A stretch of DNA of 64,000 nucleotides from positions 112,705 to 176,704 of the forward strand of contig QZKS01000050.1 of NCBI GenBank assembly GCA_003599865.1, written 5' to 3'. Position 1 is the first letter of the stretch. Each line of letters starts with the position of its first letter. The notes beneath the pieces are model-generated. The model searched no databases. It worked only from the letters and a program-made list of their open reading frames with translations, and was not told where the DNA came from. The DNA is from Desulfobacteraceae bacterium. Its GTDB lineage: Bacteria > Desulfobacterota > Desulfobacteria > Desulfobacterales > SURF-7. This document shows, in pieces, positions 28,649-37,938 of this stretch. The position numbers were made by a program, and so were the translations under genes.

Positions 28649-28723
28649 TGGTAGGCGCGATTGGATTTGAACCAACGACTTCTACCGTGTCGAGGTAGCG
28701 CTCTACCCCTGAGCTACGCGCCT
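28649..28723 (-). tRNA. tRNA-Val (anticodon GAC) with C at position 33
   Basis: All four stems pair: acceptor AGGCGCG/CGCGCCT, D stem GCTC/GAGC, anticodon stem CTACC/GGTAG and T stem GTTGG/CCAAT with TTCAAAT loop. A73 and CCA are encoded. The anticodon loop is TCGACAC, which places GAC at 34-36 (Val, GUC/GUU) and C rather than the near-universal U at position 33. The total length is 75 bases. A terminator follows immediately. The gene appears monocistronic. Confidence 0.9.
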
Positions 28724-29007
28724 GTATTGTAATCATTTTTGATCTTTGTATCAAAAACCGAGAGTTTAATTATAAAGTTTTGATCATCAAGTCAAGTCTT
28801 CTTTTCCATTACCGACGGCTGACTCCATCATAGAATCCGTTGATCCGGCAGGATCCGGAATTATTCTTCCAATATTTCTGTCGCCTGAACAATCCCGACG
28901 GCAGGTTGTTCTTTCCGAATTTTTCAGATTGTGTTACCCTGATCCATCTTACAGGACAAAACAACCTGTTTTCATAATGACTTTTAAACATATTACATTG
29001 TACAAAA

Positions 29008-29811
29008 ATGGCTGAAATCGATTATTATCAAATTCTGGGTGTGGATCAAAAAGCAGACCCCAAACAGTTAAAAAATGCATTTCGGGAATTGGCGTTCCAA
29101 TATCACCCGGACCGAAATGCAGATAATTTGGAAGCGGCCGAAAAAATGAAGCAGATCAATGAAGCCTATGCCGTTCTGTCTGACCCAAAAAAAAGACAGG
29201 CCTATGATTCTCTGAAGTCAAAATTCGGTGATTCTGCCTATGGAAAATTCAGGAATGGTTATTCGGACCGGGATATCTTTTCCGGATCGGATATCAATCA
29301 TATCTTTGATGAAATGGCCAAAGCCTTTGGGTTCAGGGGCGTGGATGAGGTATTCCATGATGTTTATGGAAAAGGATATAAACGATTTGAATTCAAGCAG
29401 CCCGGTTTTTTTGCTGCCGGATTTGTCTTCTCCAATCTATTCGCCAACAAGAAAACCGATTCCCCAAAATCGGTTTTCCTCAATCTGGCGGAAAAAGCTG
29501 CCAGGTTTGCGATAGGCAAACTGGCAAGCATGAATCTTCCCGGCCATGGAAACGATCTGACCGATCATATCCGGCTGACACCTTCCCAGGCAGCACAAGG
29601 GGGCCCCTATGCATATTATCAGAAAAAGAATTCCAAAAAGCTGGTGATCAATATCCCTAAAAATATCAGGGAAGGCCAACGGATCAGACTGGTCGGGATG
29701 GGAGAAAGCGGTTCTCCCGGTGACCCTCCCGGCGATCTATACTTAAAGGTGCTTTTCTGGAAACCGTGGTCTCAAAGATTGCAGGAATTTACCAATCGTC
29801 TGATCGGATAG
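29008..29811 (+). CDS. J-domain co-chaperone (DnaJ/CbpA-like)
   Basis: A 267-residue Hsp70 co-chaperone. The J-domain occupies residues 4-68 with YYQILGVDQKADP and the essential HPD in YHPDRNADN. There is no cysteine-rich zinc finger. The middle region (about 75-170) is not a clear Gly/Phe linker. The C-terminal 75 residues resemble the DnaJ substrate-binding domain (KLVINIPKNIREGQRIRLVGMGESG, GDLYLKV), but only one of the usual two beta-barrels is apparent, making it shorter than CbpA. It precedes a PAC2 gene in the same direction. Confidence 0.88.
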   Translation: MAEIDYYQILGVDQKADPKQLKNAFRELAFQYHPDRNADNLEAAEKMKQINEAYAVLSDPKKRQAYDSLKSKFGDSAYGKFRNGYSDRDIFSGSDINHIFDEMAKAFGFRGVDEVFHDVYGKGYKRFEFKQPGFFAAGFVFSNLFANKKTDSPKSVFLNLAEKAARFAIGKLASMNLPGHGNDLTDHIRLTPSQAAQGGPYAYYQKKNSKKLVINIPKNIREGQRIRLVGMGESGSPGDPPGDLYLKVLFWKPWSQRLQEFTNRLIG

Positions 29812-29854
29812 TCTTTCTGATCAACGCTGACGGATTACCGGAGAAAAAACTATC

Positions 29855-30730
29855 ATGACGGAAACAGGAATCCATATTCATCATATTCCGGAGCTGGAAC
29901 GCCCCCTCATGATCATCGGTTTTGACGGGTGGGGCAATGCCATGAATATTTCAAAAGGCATGGCCATATATCTTTCCAAAAAACTCAATGGAGAAAAATT
30001 TGCAGAAATTGATCCGGATATTTTTTATCGCTATGACGCCGCGAGACCCATGGTACAGATAGAGCTGGGAAGACTGCAGAAACTGACCATGCCCAACGGA
30101 ACCTTCTATGCCGTAAAAACAGATCCGGGAGAACGTGACCTGGTGATTCTGGAGGCGGATGAACCCAATCTCCGGTGGAATTTTTTCAGGGAAGAGATTC
30201 TTTCTTTCTGTGATCGGCTGGGGATCGATATGATGATCACTCTCGGAAGCATGTATGACAATGTTCTTCACACGGATATGGTCGTTTCCGGCATCCTATC
30301 GGATAAAAACCTGATTCCGAAATTCGCGGAAAAAGGCATCAACCTGATCTATTATCAGGGTCCAAGTGCCGTCCATGGCATCCTTCAGGAAAAAATATCC
30401 GAAAGGGGAATTACGGGAATCAGCTTGTGGTGTCACTGTCCGTATTATCTCCAGGAAACGGTTCATTTTGGAATGCTGGCTCACCTGGGACGACTGCTCG
30501 CTTTCCTGGGAGAGTTTACATTGCAAACCGATGAACTGGAAAACTCATGGCATCTTTTACATCAGAAAATTGAAACCATGATTGAAAACAAACCTGAAAT
30601 TCAAGCGGTTGTGAATGAATTAAAAAAAGCGAGAGTAAGGGGGGTCTGGGAAAAAAAACAGGCGTCTCTTAAAAAAGATGAAAAAGTGATCAATCTGAAA
30701 GATTTTATGGATCCGGAATCCCAAAAGTGA
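29855..30730 (+). CDS. PAC2-family protein (proteasome-assembly-chaperone-like)
   Basis: Cytoplasmic protein of 291 residues in the PAC2 superfamily, found in archaea and many bacteria without proteasomes. Typical segments are PLMIIGFDGWGNAMNISKG near the N-terminus, LVILEADEPNLRW and MMITLGSMYDNVLHT in the middle, and GISLWCHCPYYLQ. A C-terminal helical tail is Lys/Glu rich. No proteasome genes are visible, so its bacterial role remains unknown. The stop overlaps a GTG that could start the next gene. Confidence 0.8.
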   Translation: MTETGIHIHHIPELERPLMIIGFDGWGNAMNISKGMAIYLSKKLNGEKFAEIDPDIFYRYDAARPMVQIELGRLQKLTMPNGTFYAVKTDPGERDLVILEADEPNLRWNFFREEILSFCDRLGIDMMITLGSMYDNVLHTDMVVSGILSDKNLIPKFAEKGINLIYYQGPSAVHGILQEKISERGITGISLWCHCPYYLQETVHFGMLAHLGRLLAFLGEFTLQTDELENSWHLLHQKIETMIENKPEIQAVVNELKKARVRGVWEKKQASLKKDEKVINLKDFMDPESQK

Positions 30731-30771
30731 CCTCTGCAATCCATCAAACAAACCTGAATGGAAATAAGAAT

Positions 30772-31446
30772 ATGAGTTACCGCCATCAATGGAAAAATGG
30801 GCAATCCATCGGGCTTCCGGCCGGAAAAGTGGTCTGTGTGGGCCGCAATTATGCCGATCATGCCGCCGAACTGAACAATCCCATCCCTTCCGAGCCGATT
30901 CTCTTTATCAAACCGGGAACATCCATCGTATCCCTTCATGAACCGATTGCCATACCCCTGTCCAAGGGAGCGGTTCATTATGAGGCTGAGATATCCGTAT
31001 TAATCGGAAAGATTCTGAAAAATGCCGGGAGAACCCAGGTTGTCGAGGGGATGATCGGCATTGGTGCCGCCCTGGATTTAACGCTGCGGGACCTTCAAGC
31101 CGGACTCAAAGAGCAAGGTCATCCATGGGAAAAAGCCAAGGCCTTTGACGGCAGTTGTCCATTATCCTGCTTTGAACCGATACAATCCTTTTCAACACTG
31201 AATCATATAGATATTGAACTGGCCATATCGGGCGTGATCAAACAAAAAGGGTCCAGCGATCAGATGCTGTTTGATATCCCATCGCTGATTGAATATATTT
31301 CAACCTGTTTCACACTGATGCCGGGAGATGTGGTTTTAACCGGAACCCCTAAAGGTGTCGGCCCTCTCACCCCGGGTGATCCGGTTCAAATCCGGTTGTG
31401 CAGCCATTTTGCAATCAACACCCTGGTTGTTGCGGAATCCGCATAA
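30772..31446 (+). CDS. Fumarylacetoacetate hydrolase family protein
   Basis: Divalent-metal enzyme of 224 residues with the FAH fold; relatives hydrolyse acylpyruvates, open 2-oxo-acid substrates or decarboxylate oxaloacetate. The N-terminal GKVVCVGRNYADHAAEL, LFIKPGTS, the metal ligands in HYEAEISVLIG and ALDLTLRDLQ, and the terminal GDVVLTGTPKGVGP are diagnostic. I start at ATG 30772, which has GGAAATAAG upstream and aligns with YcgM-type N-termini, rather than GTG 30727 that overlaps the PAC2 stop. The substrate is not inferable. Confidence 0.9.
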   Translation: MSYRHQWKNGQSIGLPAGKVVCVGRNYADHAAELNNPIPSEPILFIKPGTSIVSLHEPIAIPLSKGAVHYEAEISVLIGKILKNAGRTQVVEGMIGIGAALDLTLRDLQAGLKEQGHPWEKAKAFDGSCPLSCFEPIQSFSTLNHIDIELAISGVIKQKGSSDQMLFDIPSLIEYISTCFTLMPGDVVLTGTPKGVGPLTPGDPVQIRLCSHFAINTLVVAESA

Positions 31447-31549
31447 AATAATGGACTTATTTTCAAAAATAGAACACAATATCTCCAAGAAATACTACCA
31501 AAGGAAAATACTCTCAAAAGAAAACCCTTTGTAAAATAAGGAGGCTATT

Positions 31550-32383
31550 ATGGCAACCCTCACCATCTCGCGTCAGGTCGGCAGTCTGGGTGATGAAATA
31601 GCTGAAATCGCTGCGGAACGTCTGGGATATACCCTGATCGACAAAGACACAATACATGATCGCATCATGATGTTGCCGGATGATTTTTCCATTGAGATGA
31701 ATTCACTGGAAAAGGAAAGCCAACCCGGATTTTTCCAGCGGATCTTCCACCACCAGGCGGTCTATGTCAATCTGATTTCCACGATTGTATATGATGCCAT
31801 CAGCAAAGACAATGTTGTCCTGAAGGGCCGTGGCGGCCAGTTCCTCCTTACAGACCGTGAAAATGTTCTCAATGCCCGAATCATCGCCCCTCTTGATTAC
31901 CGGGTTTCCCTTTTTAAAGCTCAACAGCCCATGGAAGATCATGTTGCGGAAGATCTGATCACGCAACTGGACCGCGACCGTGATGGCTTTATCCGCTACC
32001 TGTTTGGAAAAGATGCCGTCAGGCCGGACTGGTATGACATTATTATCAATACCAAAAAATTCAATACCGAGTCTGCTGTGGACATTCTGACGAGAAGAAC
32101 GGAAATCATTTCAAAAGACCATCCCCTTTCACCGGAATTAAAAGATACCTATCGGGCCCTGGCACTGAAATCCCTGGTGGAGGCGATCCTTCAGAAACGA
32201 ATGCCGGATTCCAACTATATCAAGGTCAAAGCAACACCGGATGGTGTCATCACTATTTCCGGTTACATTGCAACACATTCTGAAAAAGAGGCTGCCGGTG
32301 AACACGCAAAAAACGTAAACGGCGTTACCTCGGTCATCAATAAAATCCATGTCGCACATTTCCCGGTGACCACCTGGCCATGA
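31550..32383 (+). CDS. Cytidylate kinase-like protein with C-terminal BON domain
   Basis: A 277-residue cytoplasmic protein. Residues 1-190 belong to the cytidylate kinase-like family (PF13189): ISRQVGSLGDEIAEIAAERLGY in place of the usual Walker A, then YTLIDKDTIHDRI and VLKGRGGQFLL. The P-loop lacks a GKST sequence, so kinase activity is doubtful. Residues 220-275 form a BON domain (IKVKATPDGVITISGYI...NGVTSVINKIHV), normally a phospholipid- or nucleotide-binding module in periplasmic proteins, although no signal peptide exists here. AAGGAGG precedes the ATG. It may bind a nucleotide as a sensor. Confidence 0.8.
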   Translation: MATLTISRQVGSLGDEIAEIAAERLGYTLIDKDTIHDRIMMLPDDFSIEMNSLEKESQPGFFQRIFHHQAVYVNLISTIVYDAISKDNVVLKGRGGQFLLTDRENVLNARIIAPLDYRVSLFKAQQPMEDHVAEDLITQLDRDRDGFIRYLFGKDAVRPDWYDIIINTKKFNTESAVDILTRRTEIISKDHPLSPELKDTYRALALKSLVEAILQKRMPDSNYIKVKATPDGVITISGYIATHSEKEAAGEHAKNVNGVTSVINKIHVAHFPVTTWP

Positions 32384-32396
32384 TAGGTTTTTACCG

Positions 32397-33425
32397 TTGA
32401 AGATTCTTGAACTTACATTTGAGGAATTCCGGGAGACACTGCAAGCCGGATACAGAAAAAGCGGGGATGATGTCGGCAGAGTCTATCGAAGCCTGTTTCA
32501 AAACAAGGCTCCTTCCCGGAACAGTGCAATCGATTCTCCCGCTGCCTCGGAACTCTTCCGCTTTGTGGCATCCATTCTTGAACTCAACCCCGGGGAAATC
32601 ATTTCCGTCAAAACAGACGGGGAATCAACCAAATTCATTACCCGTCTGCAGGATGGCCACGAGATTGAATCGGTTGTCATCCCCATGGCCACCCATCATA
32701 CAATCTGTGTCTCTTCCCAGGTCGGGTGCCGGATTGGATGCAGATTCTGCCAGACCGGCCAGATGGGTTTCCACCGAAACCTGACAACGGAAGAGATTGT
32801 CGGACAGGTTTACGCGGCAAAATTCAAGTTGGGCATAGAAGCCCGAAACATCGTTTTTATGGGAATGGGTGAACCGCTGGATAACTTAGACAATGTGATT
32901 CAGGCTGTCCGCGTGTTGAATGATCAGAGGGGATTGGATATCGCCCTGCGCCACATCACCATCTCAACTGTCGGGAAAAAAGCAGGGATCGAAAAACTGG
33001 CAAAGCTCGGCATGAAGGGCCTCCGGTTGTCCATATCGCTGAATGCGCCCAATGACCGGATTCGTGCCCGAATCATGCCGGCCAATCGAATCTCGTCCAT
33101 GAAAACCCTTCAGACTACGCTTTTACAATATCCTTTTGCCAAAAAAGAAACTGTTTTTATCACCTATGTTCTGATTCAAAAAATCAATGACGCCTATGAG
33201 CACGCAATGGAACTTGCTGCATACGTAAAATCAATACCGGTTAAAATGAATGTAATTCCTTACAACCCCCGATCTTCCTCACCCTTTTTATCCCCTTCCG
33301 AAAAAGAGGTGCGGCAATTCTGTGACTGGCTGGCTGAATGCGGGGTTTTTATTCGCAGGCGCCGTACAAAAGGTCAGGATATGATGGCGGCCTGCGGGCA
33401 GCTTGGAAAAATTTCCCAATCTTGA
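32397..33425 (+). CDS. rlmN: Dual-specificity 23S rRNA/tRNA C2-methyladenosine synthase RlmN
   Basis: Radical SAM methyltransferase that methylates A2503 of 23S rRNA and A37 of some tRNAs. The 4Fe-4S motif C-x3-C-x2-C is in GCRIGCRFCQTGQMGF at about residues 115-130. GMGEPLDN and HITISTVG are family motifs, and the C-terminal methylated cysteine is in MMAACGQL. At 342 residues it is of normal size. The start is TTG at 32397, 13 bp after the preceding stop. A small FmdB-type gene follows. Confidence 0.93.
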   Translation: MKILELTFEEFRETLQAGYRKSGDDVGRVYRSLFQNKAPSRNSAIDSPAASELFRFVASILELNPGEIISVKTDGESTKFITRLQDGHEIESVVIPMATHHTICVSSQVGCRIGCRFCQTGQMGFHRNLTTEEIVGQVYAAKFKLGIEARNIVFMGMGEPLDNLDNVIQAVRVLNDQRGLDIALRHITISTVGKKAGIEKLAKLGMKGLRLSISLNAPNDRIRARIMPANRISSMKTLQTTLLQYPFAKKETVFITYVLIQKINDAYEHAMELAAYVKSIPVKMNVIPYNPRSSSPFLSPSEKEVRQFCDWLAECGVFIRRRRTKGQDMMAACGQLGKISQS

Positions 33426-33492
33426 CAATCTGCACAAGATGCTAATACTGGTTAGTTAAATTGTTTTCTTTTTTCTCCGGAGGATCTGAGAT

Positions 33493-33744
33493 ATGCCGAT
33501 TTATGAATTTAAATGTTTAAAATGTGAAGAATTTTTTGAAATGCTTGTGATGGGGAATGCGGAACAGAACACCATGCAATGCCCCAAATGCAAGTCCGAG
33601 GATTTTGAACGGGTCCTCAGCACAACCAACTACAGCATGCCGGGCGGAGGAAGTTCGGCAGGAACCGCAAAAGGGGCAGGCGCTCAAACACGAACATGTT
33701 CCAGCGGGTCCTGCACGACCTATAACATTCCCGGCCCCAAATAG
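33493..33744 (+). CDS. FmdB-type zinc-ribbon protein
   Basis: An 83-residue protein with an N-terminal zinc ribbon: MPIYEFKCLKCEEFFE, then CPKC, giving two CxxC pairs spaced by about 22 residues. The tail is Gly/Ser/Ala rich and carries extra cysteines (TRTCSSGSCTTYNIPGPK). The family is called a putative regulatory protein, but its molecular role is unknown. TCCGGAGG lies 8-9 bases upstream of the ATG. Confidence 0.88.
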   Translation: MPIYEFKCLKCEEFFEMLVMGNAEQNTMQCPKCKSEDFERVLSTTNYSMPGGGSSAGTAKGAGAQTRTCSSGSCTTYNIPGPK

Positions 33745-33774
33745 ATCACATTTCCGATGATCTGATCCTCCCGG

Positions 33775-34554
33775 CTAAAAGGACAAGCCCGCTTCCAGGA
33801 AGGGTCCACTGAAAGACACATCCGCCAGCACGTCGTCTTCATCAATCTCAATGGCATCATACCGGTATCCGCCGGCGACAAACGCCGGTCCGAAAACCGT
33901 TGCCTTTGCCCGGCCAATCACGCTGAATATTTTGTTGTCACCGACCGAAAGCCCCCTTGCCTCTGCTTCCAGTGCAAAACGTTCAACCGGTTTGAACTGA
34001 ACCGCAAGGAACACCATAGGGACAGGAACCGTAATACTTTTTTCAGCGGAAACCGTTAGCGTGCTATCCATAATTTCAGCCTTGACTTCCATAATTCTGG
34101 CATTTACGCCAAAATCAATATTCAGTCTGTCCAGGGTGGCGGTTTTTAAAAAAGGAACTCCATAGTACAGACCGATATCATACTGATTCAATGTCAATTT
34201 TGATGAAATCGTCATTCCGGATGTAAAGGATTGATCACCGAAAGTAAAATCCATATCCACGGTTTTCGATCCTTCAAACTCCATGGGAGCCGCAACAAGA
34301 TAGATGTTCGGAACGATGGGAAGCTCGATTTTTGCACGCCCGGTGATTCTTGTCTGGTCATCAAAACCCAGATCGGTTTCAAGATCCAGCGTGTCGTTGA
34401 CCCCCGGAACGCCGCTGACATAAGACAGATCTCCGGATGGAGTCTGAGCCCACCCTCCAATGGCAATCTCCACATCAATTCCCGGTAGTGCAAAGGTGCC
34501 GGCAGGGATTGCCGAAAAAACAAAAAATACGATCAGTATGATCAATCTTTTCAT
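33775..34554 (-). CDS. Outer-membrane beta-barrel protein, TIGR04219-like
   Basis: A 259-residue secreted barrel. The signal peptide is MKRLIILIVFFVFSAIPAGTFA. The mature N-terminus LPGIDVEIAIGGWAQTPSGD is characteristic of the TIGR04219 family. Alternating beta strands continue to the C-terminal LEAGLSF, ending in Phe as outer-membrane proteins do. ATG at 34554 has AGGA at suitable spacing. Function is unknown. It converges with the FmdB-type gene and lies 80 bp downstream of an orphan gene on the same strand. Confidence 0.82.
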   Translation of the reverse strand: MKRLIILIVFFVFSAIPAGTFALPGIDVEIAIGGWAQTPSGDLSYVSGVPGVNDTLDLETDLGFDDQTRITGRAKIELPIVPNIYLVAAPMEFEGSKTVDMDFTFGDQSFTSGMTISSKLTLNQYDIGLYYGVPFLKTATLDRLNIDFGVNARIMEVKAEIMDSTLTVSAEKSITVPVPMVFLAVQFKPVERFALEAEARGLSVGDNKIFSVIGRAKATVFGPAFVAGGYRYDAIEIDEDDVLADVSFSGPFLEAGLSF

Positions 34555-34634
34555 AACCAATCCTTTTTACAATTCTTATTGCATATGAATGTCATTAAAA
34601 AACAATCTCAAACGATATCGGTGCAAGATGAAAT

Positions 34635-35447
34635 CTAACCGGATTCCTGCGCACGAGGATGCAGATGACGAAAAATAACCGCTTGTTTTAAAAATTCAAA
34701 AACCGCAGCGCCTTCCCTGTCCGCCTTTTCCTGTCCGGATGCTACTTTCCGGATCCATTCAACCTTTTCTTTTTCATGGGATTCGATATGGTCATTTACA
34801 AGCAACAGGCTGTCCTCCTGCGGGTTATAGATCAGAATTGGACCAAATGCAGATAACCGGTTTTTCCGGTCTGCGGCACCGCCCCGAACCACATATCCGC
34901 CCAGACGAAGCCATCCGGGAGCGTCATGATAACCCAACAGCTCTGAAAAAAGATCAATCCCCTGCCGTATCTCCCTTGCGTTCTTCTGTTCCACGGCCAT
35001 ACGGCCACTCCATTCCATCTCCTCGATATCCTGCTGAGAAAAAGAAAGATCCAGAAATGAAATGGCCTCTTTTTCAATTTCCTGAACGGACTTTTCCTTC
35101 CGGCTGACCACAACATCTTTGTCATTGAGAATTTTGATTGCATTGCGGATGCTGATCATTTCCTTTACGGTTGGATTTTTCCGCAGCAGCACGTCATTCA
35201 GGGAGGTATGATAAATAGTCAAATCATTATCCAATACCAGAATCCGATCTTTTCCATCGGCGCAGCTTTTACAATACAGGACAAGTTCCCTCTCTTCCTG
35301 TTTCCGATATTGTGCCAGCGTAAGCAATTCGCCCATAGCTTCTTTATCCACTTTCAGCGAACCTCCAACCGGCCCTACGGTTGAAAGCACTTTTCGGGCG
35401 AGAGCATTGATGTTCATTTTCCGGAGTAAATTTTCTGTAAAAGACAT
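34635..35447 (-). CDS. Conserved hypothetical cytoplasmic protein
   Basis: A 270-residue soluble protein with no signal peptide or membrane helix. I do not recognise it. Visible features are LARKVLSTVGPVGGSLKVDKEAMGEL near the N-terminus, a CKSCADGKD cysteine pair, and a mixed alpha/beta C-terminal half. It ends in a basic, His-containing helix (VIFRHLHPRAQESG). ATG at 35447 is preferred over a TTG at 35501. It lies upstream of a TIGR04219 barrel gene and divergent from citrate synthase. Confidence 0.55.
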   Translation of the reverse strand: MSFTENLLRKMNINALARKVLSTVGPVGGSLKVDKEAMGELLTLAQYRKQEERELVLYCKSCADGKDRILVLDNDLTIYHTSLNDVLLRKNPTVKEMISIRNAIKILNDKDVVVSRKEKSVQEIEKEAISFLDLSFSQQDIEEMEWSGRMAVEQKNAREIRQGIDLFSELLGYHDAPGWLRLGGYVVRGGAADRKNRLSAFGPILIYNPQEDSLLLVNDHIESHEKEKVEWIRKVASGQEKADREGAAVFEFLKQAVIFRHLHPRAQESG

Positions 35448-35668
35448 TGGCAAGCATCTTTCATTCAATGGTATAGGGCATCCTGCGGACAGGTTTTTCA
35501 AAGATGCCGGAATGTTCGATTCTTATCATGACTTATCCTCCCTTGTAAACCCAAAGAGCTAAAAAAATAAAAGCCTGTTGGTTTCTTTTTGAACCTTATC
35601 TTGACCAATAAAAATTGTTTCTGTATGTTTTCCGATGGAGAACGAACTTTTCAAAAAGAGGTGGAACA

Positions 35669-36955
35669 ATGAATGAAACAGCGGTCATAATTCTTGATGG
35701 GAAAAAATATGAATTACCGGTGCTGATCGGATCAGAAGGGGAGAAAGCCATTGATATCCGAAAATTCCGTCAGGAAACCGGATATATCACCTATGATCCC
35801 GGTTTTGGAAGCACCGGAAGCTGCAAAAGCGCCATTACCTTCATGGATGGAGAAAAGGGGATATTGCGATATCGGGGCATCCCCATCGAACAGCTTGCCG
35901 AACACTCCACCTTTGTGGAAACCGCCTATCTGCTGATGAACGGAGAACTGCCGAACCGGGCGGAACTGAACCTGATACGGGTCCAGTTAAATGATTACTC
36001 CGTGGTTCATGAAGACATGCAGGATTTCTTCAAAAGCTATCCAAGGGCATCCCACCCCATGGGAATTCTTTCCGCCATGGTCAATACCCTTCGAAGCTTT
36101 TATCCGGAACTGACAAACACCGAAGAGTCCATCAATAAAACCTTTTTAAGACTTGTCTCAAAGGTAAGGACCATGGCGGCCATGTCCTATAAGATATCCC
36201 GGGGCCACAAGGTCGTATATCCAAGACAGGACTACACCTATTGTGCCAATTTTCTGAATATGATGTTTGACAGTCCGGTTCGTCCCTATGAGGTGGATGA
36301 AGAGCTGGTCAAGGCATTAAACATTTTCTGGATTCTGCATGCCGATCATGAGCAGAACTGTTCAACCGCCACGGTCCGTGTGGTAGGAAGCGGACAGGTA
36401 AACCTGTATGCGGCAATTTCCGCAGGGATTTCCGCATTATGGGGACCGCTGCATGGTGGTGCCAACCAGGCCGTGATCGCCATGCTGGAAGATATTCAAA
36501 AAAATGATGGCGATTTCCATACGGCCGTGAAAAGAGCAAAAGATAAAAATGACCCGTTCCGCTTGATGGGGTTTGGACACCGGGTCTATAAAACCTATGA
36601 CCCCAGAGCCAAAATCATGAAAGGAATGTGTGATATCGTTCTCTCCCGACTGACCAACTCCGATCCATTACTGGACATCGCCAGAAGACTGGAAGAGGTT
36701 GCATTGAAGGATGAGTACTTTATCGATCATAACCTGTATCCCAATGTTGATTTTTATAGCGGCATTGTTCTGCGTGCCATGGGGATTCCAACCAACATGT
36801 TCACGGTCATGTTTGCCATCGGACGACTGCCGGGATGGATCGCCCAGTGGAAGGAAAGCCTGGATGATCCGGACTGGAAAATTGCTCGTCCCCGTCAGAT
36901 CTATATCGGCAAGACAAAAACAGATTATTCTTTAATCGAAAAAAGGAAAAAATAG
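35669..36955 (+). CDS. gltA: Citrate synthase
   Basis: Condenses acetyl-CoA with oxaloacetate at the entry of the TCA cycle. At 428 residues it is the Gram-negative hexameric-type length. Motifs include YDPGFGSTGSCKSAITF, ILRYRGIPIEQLAEHS, the active-site HADHEQNCSTATVR, LWGPLHGGANQAV, GFGHRVYKTYDPRA and the catalytic Asp region NVDFYSGIV. The ATG at 35669 follows GAGGTGG, so an upstream in-frame start at 35615 is not needed. No other TCA genes are adjacent. Confidence 0.96.
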   Translation: MNETAVIILDGKKYELPVLIGSEGEKAIDIRKFRQETGYITYDPGFGSTGSCKSAITFMDGEKGILRYRGIPIEQLAEHSTFVETAYLLMNGELPNRAELNLIRVQLNDYSVVHEDMQDFFKSYPRASHPMGILSAMVNTLRSFYPELTNTEESINKTFLRLVSKVRTMAAMSYKISRGHKVVYPRQDYTYCANFLNMMFDSPVRPYEVDEELVKALNIFWILHADHEQNCSTATVRVVGSGQVNLYAAISAGISALWGPLHGGANQAVIAMLEDIQKNDGDFHTAVKRAKDKNDPFRLMGFGHRVYKTYDPRAKIMKGMCDIVLSRLTNSDPLLDIARRLEEVALKDEYFIDHNLYPNVDFYSGIVLRAMGIPTNMFTVMFAIGRLPGWIAQWKESLDDPDWKIARPRQIYIGKTKTDYSLIEKRKK

Positions 36956-36972
36956 TCTTTCCGCCCAAAGGT

Positions 36973-37884
36973 TTAGTCTGTGATCAATAAGAACTCAACC
37001 CCTTCGGAATTTGGTGAAACAACCGGCTTGATACTCCGGTTCGATGTAAGATCACTTACAATTCTGAGCTTGCGGTCATGCCGCCAAATTCTGATTCTGG
37101 AGATCAAATCGTTTTGCGTTTCCTTGATTCGGAAATCAGGTTCTTTCCATTTTCCCGGCAGGTCAATTACCAGCCTTGGCGGATTGCCGAGAATAAAGTA
37201 TTTGTATTTTGCAACAGTCTTATTGGCCCAGACTTCCAGTACCTTTCCTTTCAGATTTTCAGACAGTCTGATATCCTGCAACACCAACTCCTGTTCCGTA
37301 TTCTGAAAATGGGCTTCCGTATTTGCTTTTTTCGTTTCTTCTTTACGTGTGTTCCGGATGATGGGTGTTTTTTTCTCAGCCGCCTTGTTCAGTGGAACTG
37401 CTACAGGCTGCTCTTCCGGATCATTTAACGCCGGCACGGCAACTGCCTGGACCATCGAATCCTCTGCTTCCGGGATCGGATCATTTTCGATTTCAGCGAA
37501 TGCGGTTTCAGGCGATGCGGAAACATTTTCTTCGGGTTTTCCTTCCAGTTCCTTGATCGATACTTCCGGCACAGCCATGGATTCCGGTGTCTCGACCGGT
37601 GCTTCCGGTGATTCCATAACCGGTTCTGAATCGATCATCATAGCTTCCGGCTCCGGGGTCTCCGGCAGGATTGTCTGCTCCTCCTCCATCCGGGGGGAAG
37701 CATCCGATACAGGAGCTGATAGGGGTTCCGGCTTCGGGATTTTCATGGCAACGGTTTCACGATTCTCCGGCACGGAAGGCTCTTGCTTTCCATTGATCCA
37801 CAACAGCCCGATGATGAAGACCAAGATGAATGCGGCACCAATTCCAAACTTACCGGTTTTACTTCTCAGAATGTTGTGAACCAT
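36973..37884 (-). CDS. Membrane-anchored AMIN-domain protein
   Basis: A 303-residue protein with one N-terminal membrane helix (about 13-31, FGIGAAFILVFIIGLLW) and a short cytoplasmic end. A Pro/Glu-rich linker of about 160 residues follows. The C-terminal domain (about 205-303) is an AMIN domain, which binds peptidoglycan or secretin partners in the periplasm: LVLQDIRLSENLKGKVLEVW, PRLVIDLPGKW, and KLRIVSDLTSN. ATG at 37884 has AGGTGG at ideal spacing. It is last in a three-gene minus-strand set after an actin-fold ATPase and an amidase gene; its linker is long enough to reach the cell wall. Confidence 0.78.
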   Translation of the reverse strand: MVHNILRSKTGKFGIGAAFILVFIIGLLWINGKQEPSVPENRETVAMKIPKPEPLSAPVSDASPRMEEEQTILPETPEPEAMMIDSEPVMESPEAPVETPESMAVPEVSIKELEGKPEENVSASPETAFAEIENDPIPEAEDSMVQAVAVPALNDPEEQPVAVPLNKAAEKKTPIIRNTRKEETKKANTEAHFQNTEQELVLQDIRLSENLKGKVLEVWANKTVAKYKYFILGNPPRLVIDLPGKWKEPDFRIKETQNDLISRIRIWRHDRKLRIVSDLTSNRSIKPVVSPNSEGVEFLLITD

Positions 37885-37938
37885 ATTACCACCTGCCATA
37901 TTGAGTTGATTCGCTGGTTTCCGGACCGGAATACCTGG

